From: Pseudonocardia sp. 73-21
GTDB lineage: Bacteria > Actinomycetota > Actinomycetes > Mycobacteriales > Pseudonocardiaceae
Direction of reading: 5' to 3'
Assembly (NCBI RefSeq): GCF_001899645.1
Contig: NZ_MKVV01000033.1
Span: 1 to 64,000, forward strand
Length of the DNA: 64,000 nucleotides
Shown here: piece after piece, positions 27,761 through 36,626 of the stretch
Layout: every line of letters starts with the position of its first letter
Position numbering within the stretch: position 1 is the first letter of the stretch
Notes under the pieces: generated by a model
What the model was told of the DNA's origin: nothing
Database searches by the model: none
Seen by the model: only the letters and a program-made list of their open reading frames with translations
Made by a program: the position numbers and the translations under genes

Positions 27761-27808
27761 ACAGCTGTTCGACGGCACAGCTGTTCGACGGCACAGCTGT
27801 TCGACGGC
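27761..27808. repeat. Three perfect 16-bp tandem repeats in a divergent promoter region
   Basis: ACAGCTGTTCGACGGC occurs three times without a mismatch at 27761, 27777 and 27793. Each copy contains the palindrome ACAGCTGT. The array lies 20 bases upstream of the DUF35 start and 69 bases upstream of the thiolase start. It could be an operator array or a slippage product. Confidence 0.85.
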
Positions 27809-27876
27809 ACAGACGAATCTCGAACGCTCGGTTGACGACCGCCGGGGGCATACGTACGGTCGCCGCAGGAGGCGAC

Positions 27877-29028
27877 ATGCGTGCGACAGCGGTGTCCGGC
27901 GTCGGCTACACCCCCTTCAGCAGGGAGTCCGGCCGATCGGTTCTCGACCTCGCCTCCTCGGCAGCCGCAGCGGCGGCCGAGGACGCGGGCATCCCGCCCA
28001 GCGACATCGACGGGGTCGTCACCTTCAGCCTCTCCAACGACTCCGTGTCCGGCGAGGCGGTCGCCACCACGCTCGCCCTGCCGGAGCTGCGCTTCGTGAT
28101 GGACTTCAACCAGGGCGGCCAGTCCCCGTGCTTCATGGTGCAGCAGGCCGCGATGGCCGTCGCGCAGGGCTATGCCGAAAACGTCCTGGTGTTCCGCGCG
28201 CTCAACGGGCGCTCCGGATCGAGGGTCGGCAGCACGCCGTTGCCCGGTCCCGCCGCCCAGTACCGGTACCCGATCGGCTACTCGGCGTACCTCATGTACA
28301 TCGCGATGTGGGCGCAGCGCTTCCTGCACGAGACCGGCGGCTCGGACCGTGACCTCGCGGCCGTCGCGATGGCACAGCGGCGCTACGCGCAGGCCAACGA
28401 GCGGGCGATCCTGCGTGGCCCGCTGGATCTCGATGCCTACCTGGCATCGCCCATGATCGCCGAGCCGTTCCGCGTCGCGGACTGCACGAGTGAGGTCGAC
28501 GGTGCCTGCGCCGTCCTGGTCACCACGCTCGAGCGTGCCCGGGACCTCCGGCACCCGCCGGCGGTCGTGGCATCGGCCGTGTACCGGGCCGGTCCGCGGC
28601 CGGGGCTCGACGTCGGCGACCAGATCATGCACGACGACTACAGCCGCAACTTCACCTATCGGCTGCGCGACGAGCTGTACGGCCGCGCCGGCATCACCCC
28701 GGCGGACGTCGACTTCGCCGAGATCTACGACTGTTTCACCAGCGTCGTGCTGATGGGCCTGGAAGGGCTGGGGTTCTGCGGGCGCGGCGAGGCGGGCGCG
28801 TTCGTCCGTGCAGGCAACACGTCGCTGGAAGGGCCGCTGCCGGTCAACACCCACGGCGGCCTGCTCGCCGAGGGGTACCTGCACGGCATGAACACCGTGG
28901 CCGAGGCGGTCCTGCAGATCCAGGGTCGTGGTGGGGACCGGCAGGTGCCGCGTCACGAGGTCGGCGTCGTCACCTCCGGGGCGCTCACCGACGGCTCCGC
29001 CCTCGTCCTGACGGCCGACCGCCGATGA
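27877..29028 (+). CDS. Ltp2-type thiolase-like protein
   Basis: The 383-residue protein shows the same branch motifs as the other thiolase-like genes here: VSGVGYTPFSRESG, FAEIYDCFTSVVLMGLEG, NTHGGLLAEGYLHG and GDRQVPRHEV. At the classical nucleophile position it has NQGGQSPCF, with no Cys in the usual place. It should act with the divergent DUF35 protein in C-C bond cleavage of an acyl-CoA. ATG 27877 has a CAGGAGG site. Its stop overlaps the ligase start. Confidence 0.82.
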   Translation: MRATAVSGVGYTPFSRESGRSVLDLASSAAAAAAEDAGIPPSDIDGVVTFSLSNDSVSGEAVATTLALPELRFVMDFNQGGQSPCFMVQQAAMAVAQGYAENVLVFRALNGRSGSRVGSTPLPGPAAQYRYPIGYSAYLMYIAMWAQRFLHETGGSDRDLAAVAMAQRRYAQANERAILRGPLDLDAYLASPMIAEPFRVADCTSEVDGACAVLVTTLERARDLRHPPAVVASAVYRAGPRPGLDVGDQIMHDDYSRNFTYRLRDELYGRAGITPADVDFAEIYDCFTSVVLMGLEGLGFCGRGEAGAFVRAGNTSLEGPLPVNTHGGLLAEGYLHGMNTVAEAVLQIQGRGGDRQVPRHEVGVVTSGALTDGSALVLTADRR

Positions 29029-30575
29029 GCGGGGCCGGGCCCGGCGTGCCGTCCGCGTGCTTCGCCGTGACGGTGGCCGACCTGGTCGCCGAGCAGGCGT
29101 GGGCAGCGCCGGACGCGGTCGCGATCGAGGAGGGCGCGCGGAGCTGGACCTATCGGGAGCTCGACGACCGGGTCGCGCGGCTGGCCGGGGTACTGGTGGC
29201 GTGGGGGGTGCGCCGTGGCGACCGGGTCGCGGTGCTGGCCGAGAACCGCCACGAGTACCTCGAGCTGGAGCTCGCGGCCGGGCGTCTGGGCGCCATCACC
29301 GCCTGCCTGAACTGGCGGCTGGTGACCGACGAGCTGGCTCACTGCATCGGGCTCGTCGAGCCGGTGCTGATACTGGTCTCGGCCCGGTTCGGTGCTCTGC
29401 TGGCATCGGTCGACCACGGGGTCGGCCCGGTGGTGGTGCTGGGCGAGGACCTCGAGGCGCGGATCGCCGTTGCCGAGCCCGTGGGCATCGGCGCCACCGG
29501 ACCTGTCGACCCCGAGGCCGGCCTGACGATCCTCTACACCAGCGGTACGACCGGTCTGCCCAAGGGGGCGCTGATCAGCCACCGGGCGATGATCGCCCGC
29601 GCCGGGTTGTTCGCCACGATTACCGGTGCCACTGCCGACGACGCGTTCGTGGCGTGGGCGCCGATGTTCCACATGGCCTCCACCGACCAGAGCCTGATCA
29701 CGCTGATGCTCGGTGGGCGCGTCGTGGTCTGTGACGGCCTGGACCTCGATACGATCGTCGGCGCGCTGGCGCGGCACCGGTTGAGCTGGCTGGTGGCGAT
29801 GCCGGGCATGATCGACCCGTTGCTGGCCGCATTGGCCGACGGGTCCGCGGTGCGCGGGATCAAGCTCGTCGGCGCGATGGCGGACCTTGTGCCGCGATGG
29901 CAGATCGCCGAGTTGACCAGGCTGCTGGACTGTCCCTACGCCAATACGTTCGGCTCGACGGAGAGCGGGATGGCACCGGCCTCGGGGAACCGGCTGCCGG
30001 TGGGGGAGGCACCGGTGTCGTTGACGAAACGGCAGAATCCGCTGTGCCTGGTGCGACTGGTCGACCCGGACGACCAGGACGTGCCCGACGGGTCGCCCGG
30101 CGAGCTGGCCTTCCGGGGCCCGACGCTGTTCAGCGGCTACTGGGCGGCACCCGAGGCGAACGCCGAGGACTTCCGCGGTGGCTGGTTCCACACCGGCGAC
30201 AGCTTCCGCCGCAACCCCGACGGGACCCTCGACTTCGTCGACCGCGTCAAGTACATGATCAAATCGGGTGGGGAGAACGTCTACCCGGCGGAGATCGAAC
30301 GGTTCCTGCTGGCCGATCCCCGGGTCGCGGACGCGGTCGTCGTCCGCCGGCCCGACGAGCGGTGGGGAGAAGTGCCGGTGGCGGTCGTCGCACGCGTCGA
30401 GGGGGCGGAGCTGAGCGCCGAGGACCTGCTGTGCGTACTGCGCGGGCAACTGGCCGGATACAAGGTACCCAAGGACGTCCGGTTCGTCGCCGAGACCGAC
30501 CTGCCCCGCAGCACCACCGGCAAGATCCAGCGGCACGAGGTCGAGCGCTGGGTGGTCGTCCGCGGTCCGGCCTGA
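29025..30575 (+). CDS. Acyl-CoA synthetase (AMP-forming)
   Basis: This 516-residue ligase has YTSGTTGLPKGALISHRA as P-loop, the TFGSTESGMA motif, WFHTGDSFRRNPDG, and STTGKIQRHEVE with the C-terminal lysine. It activates an unknown carboxylic acid, coupled to the upstream thiolase by an ATGA overlap. The overall pattern is that of FadD-type ligases with a full C-terminal lid. No truncation is seen. Confidence 0.85.
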   Translation: MSGAGPGVPSACFAVTVADLVAEQAWAAPDAVAIEEGARSWTYRELDDRVARLAGVLVAWGVRRGDRVAVLAENRHEYLELELAAGRLGAITACLNWRLVTDELAHCIGLVEPVLILVSARFGALLASVDHGVGPVVVLGEDLEARIAVAEPVGIGATGPVDPEAGLTILYTSGTTGLPKGALISHRAMIARAGLFATITGATADDAFVAWAPMFHMASTDQSLITLMLGGRVVVCDGLDLDTIVGALARHRLSWLVAMPGMIDPLLAALADGSAVRGIKLVGAMADLVPRWQIAELTRLLDCPYANTFGSTESGMAPASGNRLPVGEAPVSLTKRQNPLCLVRLVDPDDQDVPDGSPGELAFRGPTLFSGYWAAPEANAEDFRGGWFHTGDSFRRNPDGTLDFVDRVKYMIKSGGENVYPAEIERFLLADPRVADAVVVRRPDERWGEVPVAVVARVEGAELSAEDLLCVLRGQLAGYKVPKDVRFVAETDLPRSTTGKIQRHEVERWVVVRGPA

Positions 30576-30633
30576 CCCGCAGGCCCCGGCTGGTCGTCGC
30601 AGTCACTACAGTGGCGGCATAGGGGGTGACCGA

Positions 30634-31374
30634 GTGGCCTCACCAGCGGGTCGGGACGACACAGCGGCTGTTCCGCGACGTCGGCCCGGGCGTCCACGGC
30701 TCACCGAACCGTCGCCCGAGTACCGCAGGCGGCTCGAGGAGATCATCGACACCGCCACCAGGGTGTTCCACGAGCGGGGCTACGACGCCGGGTCGCTCGA
30801 CGATGTCGCCACCGTCCTGGGGCTGCGTAAGGCCAGCCTCTACCACTACGTGCGCAGCAAGGCTCAACTGCTGTACCTGATCTTCGACCGGGCCATCACG
30901 CTCTCCCTGCAGCGGCTCGACCAGCTCTCCGAGATCTCCGACCCGAGGGTCCGGGTGGCCGCGCTGATCGAACACCAGGTTCGGATCATGGCCGAGGAGC
31001 CGAGCCTGTTCTCGGTGTTCTTCGACCAGAGGCCGCGTCTGGACGGCTCGTTCGACGTCGCCATCCGGCAGAAGGAGCGCGCCTACGTGCGGCGGATCGC
31101 GGAGATCGTCGACGCCGCCGTCGCGGAGGGCGGGCTTCCCGACGTCGACGCCCGGCATGCCGCCCACGCCCTGCTGGGCATGACGAGCTGGGTCTACAAG
31201 TGGTTCGATCCGGGTCGCGATGACATCGACGACGTGGCCCGCACGATGGTCAGGCTCGTGCTCGGTGCACAGGTCGACTTTGGGTCTGGCCCTCCGGTGG
31301 GTCCGGATGACGCCGACAGCGGCAAATCCTGCGGGTGGCCCGTTCAGGTCGCCGACAGCACCTCCATCAGGTAG
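30634..31374 (+). CDS. TetR family regulator
   Basis: The 246-residue protein has an HTH within EIIDTATRVFHERGYDAGSL and DVATVLGLRKASLYHYVRSK, and a C-terminal domain like that of KstR2/FadR-type TetR repressors (EEPSLFSVFFDQRPRL). GTG 30634 has GGGGGTGA upstream. It is the last gene of the thiolase-ligase unit and likely regulates it in response to an acyl-CoA. The final 20-25 residues extend past the usual end and overlap the convergent TetR gene by 31 bases, so the native C-terminus may have changed. Confidence 0.82.
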   Translation: MASPAGRDDTAAVPRRRPGRPRLTEPSPEYRRRLEEIIDTATRVFHERGYDAGSLDDVATVLGLRKASLYHYVRSKAQLLYLIFDRAITLSLQRLDQLSEISDPRVRVAALIEHQVRIMAEEPSLFSVFFDQRPRLDGSFDVAIRQKERAYVRRIAEIVDAAVAEGGLPDVDARHAAHALLGMTSWVYKWFDPGRDDIDDVARTMVRLVLGAQVDFGSGPPVGPDDADSGKSCGWPVQVADSTSIR

Positions 31375-31946
31375 GGTCCGATGACGTCGGCCACGTCGTC
31401 GGCGGCGTCGTCGATCTCGCGGTCGGGGAGGACGACGTGGCTGATCACGAGCCGAGTGAACGCGTCCGCGGCCACCGCAACGCGGCGCGCGTCGGTGCCC
31501 GGGCGCACCTCGGTCACGTAGTCGGTGAGCGCCCGGGTGGTGCCGTCGATGATCGGCGCGGAGCCGGTGGTGACGAGGGCGAGTAGATCACCGTCAGGCC
31601 CGGAAACCAGGCACTTGACCAGCGGGTCGGCCCGCGCCGCGTCCAGCAGGAACCGCACGGCGGCGCGAATAGCGCCGTGCACGTCGCTGTCGGCCGCGGC
31701 GAGCACTCCGGTCAGGGACGCCGTCAGCCGATTCGCTCGATCGAGGACGACGGCTCGGACGAGTGCTGGTTTGGAGCCGAACTCGGTGTAGAGCGTCTGC
31801 CGGCTGATCCCCACGGCTGTCGCCACATCGGCCATCCGCAGGGCGTCCCACCCGGCCTGGCCTCCGAGCGTCTCGGTGGCATCGAGTATCGCTTCGTGCA
31901 GCAGTCGACGGGCAACGCCGGGGAACCGTTGCCGACGCTGTGTCAT
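31344..31946 (-). CDS. TetR family regulator
   Basis: The 200-residue regulator has the HTH ALRMADVATAVGISRQTLYT followed by EFGSKPALVRAVVLDR. It is divergent from the thioesterase-BtrH pair, with a start-to-start gap of 66 bases containing short palindromes, so it probably represses itself and that pair. Its 3' end overlaps the convergent TetR gene. Confidence 0.82.
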   Translation of the reverse strand: MTQRRQRFPGVARRLLHEAILDATETLGGQAGWDALRMADVATAVGISRQTLYTEFGSKPALVRAVVLDRANRLTASLTGVLAAADSDVHGAIRAAVRFLLDAARADPLVKCLVSGPDGDLLALVTTGSAPIIDGTTRALTDYVTEVRPGTDARRVAVAADAFTRLVISHVVLPDREIDDAADDVADVIGPYLMEVLSAT

Positions 31947-31949
31947 GAT

Positions 31950-31979
31950 GTCAGCCTGACAGGTCCGTCACAGCTGTCA
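31950..31979. promoter_or_regulatory. Candidate TetR operator
   Basis: Between the divergent TetR and thioesterase genes lie GTCAG-C-CTGAC (31950-31960, perfect) and TGACA(13)TGTCA (31957-31961 and 31975-31979), plus the palindrome ACAGCTGT (31970-31977). The positions suit repression of both genes. The ACAGCTGT core recurs in the 27.76-kb triple repeat. Confidence 0.45.
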
Positions 31980-32012
31980 AGAAGTCTGACGCGAAGGATG
32001 CAGGAGTCCACC

Positions 32013-32534
32013 ATGCCCGACTTGCCACCGCGCCCCGCGGACGCCGTCCTGCTGGAGCCTCACGGGGCCCGCTGCTTCGGATGCGGACCGGACAACCCCG
32101 CCGGCCTGGCGATGGAGGTGTTCCGGGTCGGTGACGAGGTGATGGCCGACATCCGCTTCGAGCGGAAGCACGCCGGCGCGCACGGCGTCGTCCACGGCGG
32201 CGTGCTGGCCTCGGCCTGCGACGATCTCGTGGCGTTTCTGCTCTACGTTCTGAACGAGCCGGCGGTGACGAGAAGCCTGACGGTCGACTACATGGCGCCG
32301 GTACCGGTCGGCGAATTGCACCGTCTGGTGGGCCGGGTGGCTGCCCGCGACGGGCGCAGGGTCATGATGTCGGCTCGGGGAACGGCGGCGGACGGCTCGG
32401 TGCGGTTCTCGGCCGAAGCGGTGTTCGTCACGGTGGACCTGTCGCATTTCGAGCGGTTCGGCTCCGGTGGTGGCGAGGACGCGATCGCCCGCTTCCGCGC
32501 GGCGGTGCCCCAGACGATGGCGGAGGGGGCCTGA
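32013..32534 (+). CDS. PaaI-type hotdog thioesterase
   Basis: The 173-residue protein has the hotdog signature GAHGVVHGGVLASACDD, with H-G-G and the following acidic residues as in PaaI-type acyl-CoA thioesterases. The N-terminal GARCFGCGPDNPAGLAM resembles the CxxC-bearing subgroup of that family. It should hydrolyse an acyl-CoA, possibly to relieve CoA trapping. ATG 32013 has CAGGAG upstream. It shares a TGATG overlap with the BtrH-like gene. Confidence 0.82.
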   Translation: MPDLPPRPADAVLLEPHGARCFGCGPDNPAGLAMEVFRVGDEVMADIRFERKHAGAHGVVHGGVLASACDDLVAFLLYVLNEPAVTRSLTVDYMAPVPVGELHRLVGRVAARDGRRVMMSARGTAADGSVRFSAEAVFVTVDLSHFERFGSGGGEDAIARFRAAVPQTMAEGA

Positions 32535-33580
32535 TGGGCGGATCACTGGTGGCGGGGTACCCGCACCGGCTCGGGGGGCACTGTGGCTCCGGGGCGCTGC
32601 GCGACCTGCTGGAGTGGGCCGGGCTCAGCTACGGCAGCGATCCGCTCGGTGAGGGTTTCGTGTTCGGCGTGGGCGGCGCCCTGAGCTTCAGCTACCTGCG
32701 CGGGCCGGGCCTCGGAACGCCGTTCTACCTGGTCGGTCGGGGCTCGTCGCTCACCGAGCAGCTCTGCGGGCGGCTCGGCATCGAGCACGAGTTGCGGGCG
32801 ACCGATGATCCCGACGAGGGGTGGGCCTGGGTGCGCAATGAGCTCGACGCCGGCCGCCCGGCCCTGTGCTGGGCCGAGATGGCCGAGCTGCCCTACCTGC
32901 GGGTGAAGATGCGGATGAGCCGCCACGACATCGTCGTGATCGGCTACGACGACGACGCGGGGACCGTCATGGTGGTGGACAACGACCGGCCCGAGCCGCA
33001 GACGATCAGCCGCGCCAACCTGGCGAGGGCCCGCTCGGCCCGCGGGTTCCCCATGCCGACCCGGCACACCTGCTTCCGGCTGGGCTTCCCCAAGAGCCTG
33101 CCGGACCTGCGGGCCGTGGCCGGTTCGGCCTGCGCCGACGCGGTCCGCGGAATGACGGCGCCGGCCCCTGCGCTGGGTGACGGTGTGGTGTCGGCCGCCG
33201 GCGTCGACGGGGTGACGGCGTTCGTGGCCGACCTGGACCGCTGGTTCGCGGAGTTCGACGGGCCGGAGCTGGAGAAGGCGCTGTTCACCCTGCGGGTGTT
33301 CGTGGAGAAGGCCGGCACTGGCGGCGGGCTGTTCCGCCGCCTTCAGGGAGAGTTCCTCGCCGATCTCGCCGGGCAGATCCCCGATCCGGTGGTCCGCGCT
33401 GCGCGCGACGTCTACCAGCAGATCGCGGCGACCTGGTCGGCGGTGGCCGCGGCCGGGCTGGGGGACTCCCCTGCCCCGGACCGCCTCGCGGCGGTGCGCC
33501 ACATCGCAGCCGCACTACCTGCCCTGGAACGCGAAGGGGTCGAGAAGTTGGCAGAGGCGGCGGAGGGGCTGGCGCCCTGA
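32534..33580 (+). CDS. BtrH N-terminal / DUF4872 family protein
   Basis: This 348-residue protein resembles the BtrH/DUF4872 family. The N-terminal GGHCGSGALRDLLEW places a Cys (C17) where papain-like C39/BtrH proteins have their nucleophile. SRHDIVVIGYDDD (H131) and VMVVDNDR (D149) supply the His and Asp. In butirosin synthesis BtrH moves an acyl group from a carrier protein to an amine. Here no carrier or aminoglycoside gene is nearby, and the partner is a thioesterase, so an acyltransferase or amide/thioester hydrolase role is inferred. The C-terminal half is helical and unassigned. Confidence 0.7.
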   Translation: MGGSLVAGYPHRLGGHCGSGALRDLLEWAGLSYGSDPLGEGFVFGVGGALSFSYLRGPGLGTPFYLVGRGSSLTEQLCGRLGIEHELRATDDPDEGWAWVRNELDAGRPALCWAEMAELPYLRVKMRMSRHDIVVIGYDDDAGTVMVVDNDRPEPQTISRANLARARSARGFPMPTRHTCFRLGFPKSLPDLRAVAGSACADAVRGMTAPAPALGDGVVSAAGVDGVTAFVADLDRWFAEFDGPELEKALFTLRVFVEKAGTGGGLFRRLQGEFLADLAGQIPDPVVRAARDVYQQIAATWSAVAAAGLGDSPAPDRLAAVRHIAAALPALEREGVEKLAEAAEGLAP

Positions 33581-33584
33581 CCGC

Positions 33585-35124
33585 TCACCCCTTCCGCTGG
33601 GTCTTCTTGTCCAGGAACCGGTCGGCGTAGAAGAAGCTGCCCCGGGACGCAGCGCTCGCGGCTGCTCCTCGACCGCGTCGACCATCGCCGGCGGGCCGCA
33701 GACGTAGGCGTCGCACGACGCGAGCAGCTCGGCGAGCAGCCCGGCGATGACGTCGGTGACCATGCCGCGGGCCCCGGTCCAGACCGAGTCGGCCGATTCC
33801 TCCGAGAGCACGGGGACGAACGTGTAGTCGGCGTCCCAGGACCCGGCCAGCGTCTCGGACTCCTCTAGGCAATACAGGTCGCGTGTGCTGCGGGCCCCGA
33901 AGATGAACAGGAGCCTCGCGCTGGACGCCGTCGTCGCGGGTGGCCTCCAGGATCGACTTGATGGGGGCCCAGCCCACTGCCCCCGGCGACGCACAGCACG
34001 GGCACGGCCGACGGGCGCAGCCCCAGGTTCCCGAACGGTCCGACCACTCCGAGTCTCGTGCCCGTCCGGTCGTCGGCGAAGAGCCACTCGGTGAACTCGC
34101 CACCGGGGGTCCGGCGGACGAAGAAGGCGAACTCGTCCTCGGGGCGGTCGGCCGCGCCCGTGGCGAAGGAGTAGCTGCGCGGGCCGGACAGCCCCGGGAC
34201 GCTCTGCTCGACGTACTGGCCCGCCGAGTAGGCAACGGCTCGTTGACCCGGACGGTGACCTCCAGGATGTCGTGCGTGAGTTCGCGCCGCGCCACCATCT
34301 CGACGTCGGTGTGCACCAGCGGATGGCCGGGCATGTCGGCGAGGTCGGCGACGTCGAGCTCGACGGGCCCGCGCGCCAGCGACTGGCAGGGGAGGATGAA
34401 GCGGTCCTTGAGTTCCTGAGACGACAGCGCGATCGGGGAGTCGGTGATCTCCCGGACCTTGCCGCTGACCAGCCGGGACTTGCAGGTGCCGCAGGTACCC
34501 ACGGTGCAGCTGTGCGGGAACGGGATCTCGCCACTCGGGCCAGCCGATCCTCCGGTTCTCGTCCATCGCCATGCGCTGCTCGTCGGGGGAGGCAAACCCC
34601 GTATCCCAGTCCTGCAGCCACGGCTTGGCGATGTAGCTCGTCCACAGCGGGGGCACCAGCGCACAGACGAAGCAGAGGAAGGCGCTCGGCATCTGCGCAC
34701 TGTTGGTGCGCCGGGCGCCCGGACCCTGCCGTAGTGCTCGAGGTAGTTGAAGCCCTCCACCAGTAGCTTGGAGAAGACCATCGTCGCGACGCCGACGAGC
34801 AGCCCGGTCCAGCCGGCGAAGTACAGCACGGTCGCGCACAGGACGGCCAGCAGCAGGATCTCGGCGTACACGTCAGCGCGCGGGCGGAAGATCGTGAGGT
34901 CGCGCTTGCGCAGGGAGCGGACGCTCGTGACCAGGCCGTCCTTGCCGCCCTTCCAGACACCGTACGAGGCCTGCAGAATGAAGGCGTAGATGGTCTGGCC
35001 GAGCTTGTGCCCCACGTCGCGATTCGGGTCGAGGTACACCGTGTTGAAGATCGATCTTCGACACCGCGGCCGGGAACCAGTGCCGCCGGTGCATCAGCTC
35101 GCGGGAGATGGGCAGGTTGGTCAC
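33585..35124 (-). pseudogene. AlkB-like hydroxylase fused to ferredoxin and reductase, broken
   Basis: Pieces in three frames give, in order: SRELMHRRHWFPAAVSKI; DPNRDVGHKLGQTIYAF; hydrophobic helices ending EGFNYLEHYG (AlkB HYG motif); ALVPPLWTSYIAKPW; a plant-type [2Fe-2S] ferredoxin SCTVGTCGTCKSRL with LPCQS; and a reductase with GPRSYSFATGA, VAGGSGL and a VCGPPAMVDAVEE-type end. A GATC duplication near 35055 and several other indels break it. The third histidine box (expected after EHYG) is deleted and the N-terminus is missing. The ancestor was either one self-sufficient AlkB-ferredoxin-reductase or two genes. It lies downstream of the PaaA-like operon. Confidence 0.65.
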
Positions 35125-35228
35125 CGCCCCGATTCACCCGACCGCAGCGTCGTGCCGGCGACCTGCTATCCGCTCATCGCGCCGGGTGCACCGGAGCTCT
35201 GTGCCGTCGTGCCGGTCGGGCTCGTCGC

Positions 35229-35510
35229 TCAGGTCTGGACGGGTGCGTCGCCCGTCGTCTCGCGGACACTGTCCATCACGTGCGCGATCAGCCGGTAGGC
35301 CGTGGTCGGGTCGCGCAGCGGCGCGTCGGCCAGCCCGTCGAGGTCGGGCATGGCCCGGGCGGCGTAGGCGTCCGCGTGCAGGATCGGGACCAGCTCGGCC
35401 TCGGTTAGCAGCAGGTCCACCGTGGGGAAGTCGCCGCTGATCTCCCCGTCGGTCCATGTGATGTGCACAAGGCTCCCGTTGCGTGAGCCCTTGACGGTGA
35501 AGCTGGTCAT
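35229..35510 (-). CDS. Small protein of unknown function, PaaA-like operon
   Basis: The 93-residue product matches no family I know. It has a beta-rich start (SFTVKGSRNGSLVHITW) followed by acidic helices (LLLTEAELVPILHADAYAAR). It has no signal peptide, membrane helix or cysteine. It is the third gene of a reverse operon after the di-iron oxygenase and another small protein, only 10 bases from the latter. A subunit or assembly role is inferred from position. Confidence 0.65.
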   Translation of the reverse strand: MTSFTVKGSRNGSLVHITWTDGEISGDFPTVDLLLTEAELVPILHADAYAARAMPDLDGLADAPLRDPTTAYRLIAHVMDSVRETTGDAPVQT

Positions 35511-35520
35511 CGCCGCACCG

Positions 35521-35811
35521 TCATCGCTGCACCCCGACGGCCTGCCACACCTGCAGCAGGGCCTCCTCGTCGGACAGACCGCTGTCCCAGCCGTAGGGCT
35601 TGGCGAAGATGAACGTCTGCGGCTCGGGGTAGGTCGCGTCGCTGGTGTCGTACATGGTGACCGAGACCGATCGTTCTCCGACGGCCACGAAGAAGAACTC
35701 CCTGTAGTCGGATAGCGCCACCTCGAACAGCGACACCTTCGGGTCCGGCCGGGTCACCTGGACCCGCCACCCGCTGCGCGCGCGGGTCAGCAGCGGGTCC
35801 GCGGTACTCAT
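35521..35811 (-). CDS. Small protein of unknown function, PaaA-like operon
   Basis: The 96-residue protein contains GWRVQVTRPDPKVSLFEVAL and FFFVAVGERSVSVTMYDTSD, a likely single beta-sheet domain with a helical end. Its length is close to PaaB, the small bridging subunit of phenylacetyl-CoA epoxidase, but the sequence is not recognisably PaaB. Its ATG overlaps the stop of the di-iron oxygenase gene (TGATG), so it is translated with it and may be its partner. Confidence 0.68.
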   Translation of the reverse strand: MSTADPLLTRARSGWRVQVTRPDPKVSLFEVALSDYREFFFVAVGERSVSVTMYDTSDATYPEPQTFIFAKPYGWDSGLSDEEALLQVWQAVGVQR

Positions 35812-36533
35812 CAGAGGAACCGCCGGTTCGCGGTGTCGGCGGGCACCTCGATGCCCATCGCCTCCACAATCGGGCGGGTGTCGGCGATGTACTCATGGCG
35901 CAGGTCCTCGTTGTTCTTGGTGCGCAGGCCCCAGCGGACGTAGGCGTCGGAGAAGTCCGAATCCGAGCGGCCGAACATGTCGAGCGCCGCCGGCCACCAG
36001 ATCTTGATCTTCTCGTTCGCCTCATCGAGGCCTTCGGGCGTCGAGCAGATGCGCTTGAGGTTGCTCATGCCGAACGTGGCGTGGAAGACCTCGTCCTTGT
36101 GCAGTCGCTCGGCGACGGACAGCAGCGGCTCGTAGGGCACGCCCTCCCAGGTCTCGCCGATGTAGCAGCCCACCCGGTCGCCCAGGCCGTTGAAGTAGGC
36201 CAAGTCGCAGAACGTGTCGATGGGCAGGTGGAACAGGTACTGCTTGATCGGTGCGTCGATCGGACCGACGCCCAGGCCCTCCAGGATCCGGGCGGTGATC
36301 ACGCCGTGTTCCACCTCCTGGGCCATGAGCTTCGCGAAGGTGGTCTTGAGCCGCTCAGTTGGGCACAGCGTCATGCAGCTGTTCCAGAGCTTGCCGAGCA
36401 GTTCGGTGTAGTGGGGGTTGGTGGAGTTCTCCAGGTGATGGCTCAGCATCCGCACCAGGAGCTGGTGGAACTCCTCCGGCATGTCGGGATCGCCTTCGCG
36501 GTAGACCCGCTGCGGCGCCTCGGTGACCGTCAC
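35811..36533 (-). CDS. PaaA-like ferritin-fold di-iron oxygenase
   Basis: The 240-residue helical protein belongs to the PaaA/PaaC-type (phenylacetic acid catabolic, ferritin-like) group. Two E-x-x-H iron motifs are visible: E73-H76 in LMAQEVEHGV and E148-H151 in HKDEVFHATFG. It is shorter than E. coli-type PaaA (about 310). Typical members epoxidise an aromatic ring as a CoA thioester, with small subunits and a reductase. GTG 36533 is preferred because GGAAGGAG lies 5 bases upstream; the frame is open to GTG 36572. It is divergent from a hydratase-ligase operon. Confidence 0.8.
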   Translation of the reverse strand: MTVTEAPQRVYREGDPDMPEEFHQLLVRMLSHHLENSTNPHYTELLGKLWNSCMTLCPTERLKTTFAKLMAQEVEHGVITARILEGLGVGPIDAPIKQYLFHLPIDTFCDLAYFNGLGDRVGCYIGETWEGVPYEPLLSVAERLHKDEVFHATFGMSNLKRICSTPEGLDEANEKIKIWWPAALDMFGRSDSDFSDAYVRWGLRTKNNEDLRHEYIADTRPIVEAMGIEVPADTANRRFL

Positions 36534-36561
36534 CGGCACTCCTTCCATCGTAGTGACGTGG

Positions 36562-36591
36562 ACCATATCCACGACCCTGGCGTTTCGTCAA
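36562..36591 (-). promoter_or_regulatory. Putative promoter of the PaaA-like operon
   Basis: On the reverse strand, TTGACG (36591-36586) is followed after 18 bases by TATGGT (36567-36562), about 29 bases before the chosen GTG at 36533. This fits a sigma-70-type promoter and supports the internal start, because the upstream GTG 36572 would precede the transcription start. Confidence 0.45.
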
Positions 36592-36626
36592 CCGACGGGT
36601 CGGGCGAATTAAATGGTGGTCACCTC

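Noticed and set aside
35521-35811. PaaB identity for the 96-residue protein
   Set aside because: Length and position fit, but the sequence lacks any PaaB-like stretch I could point to.
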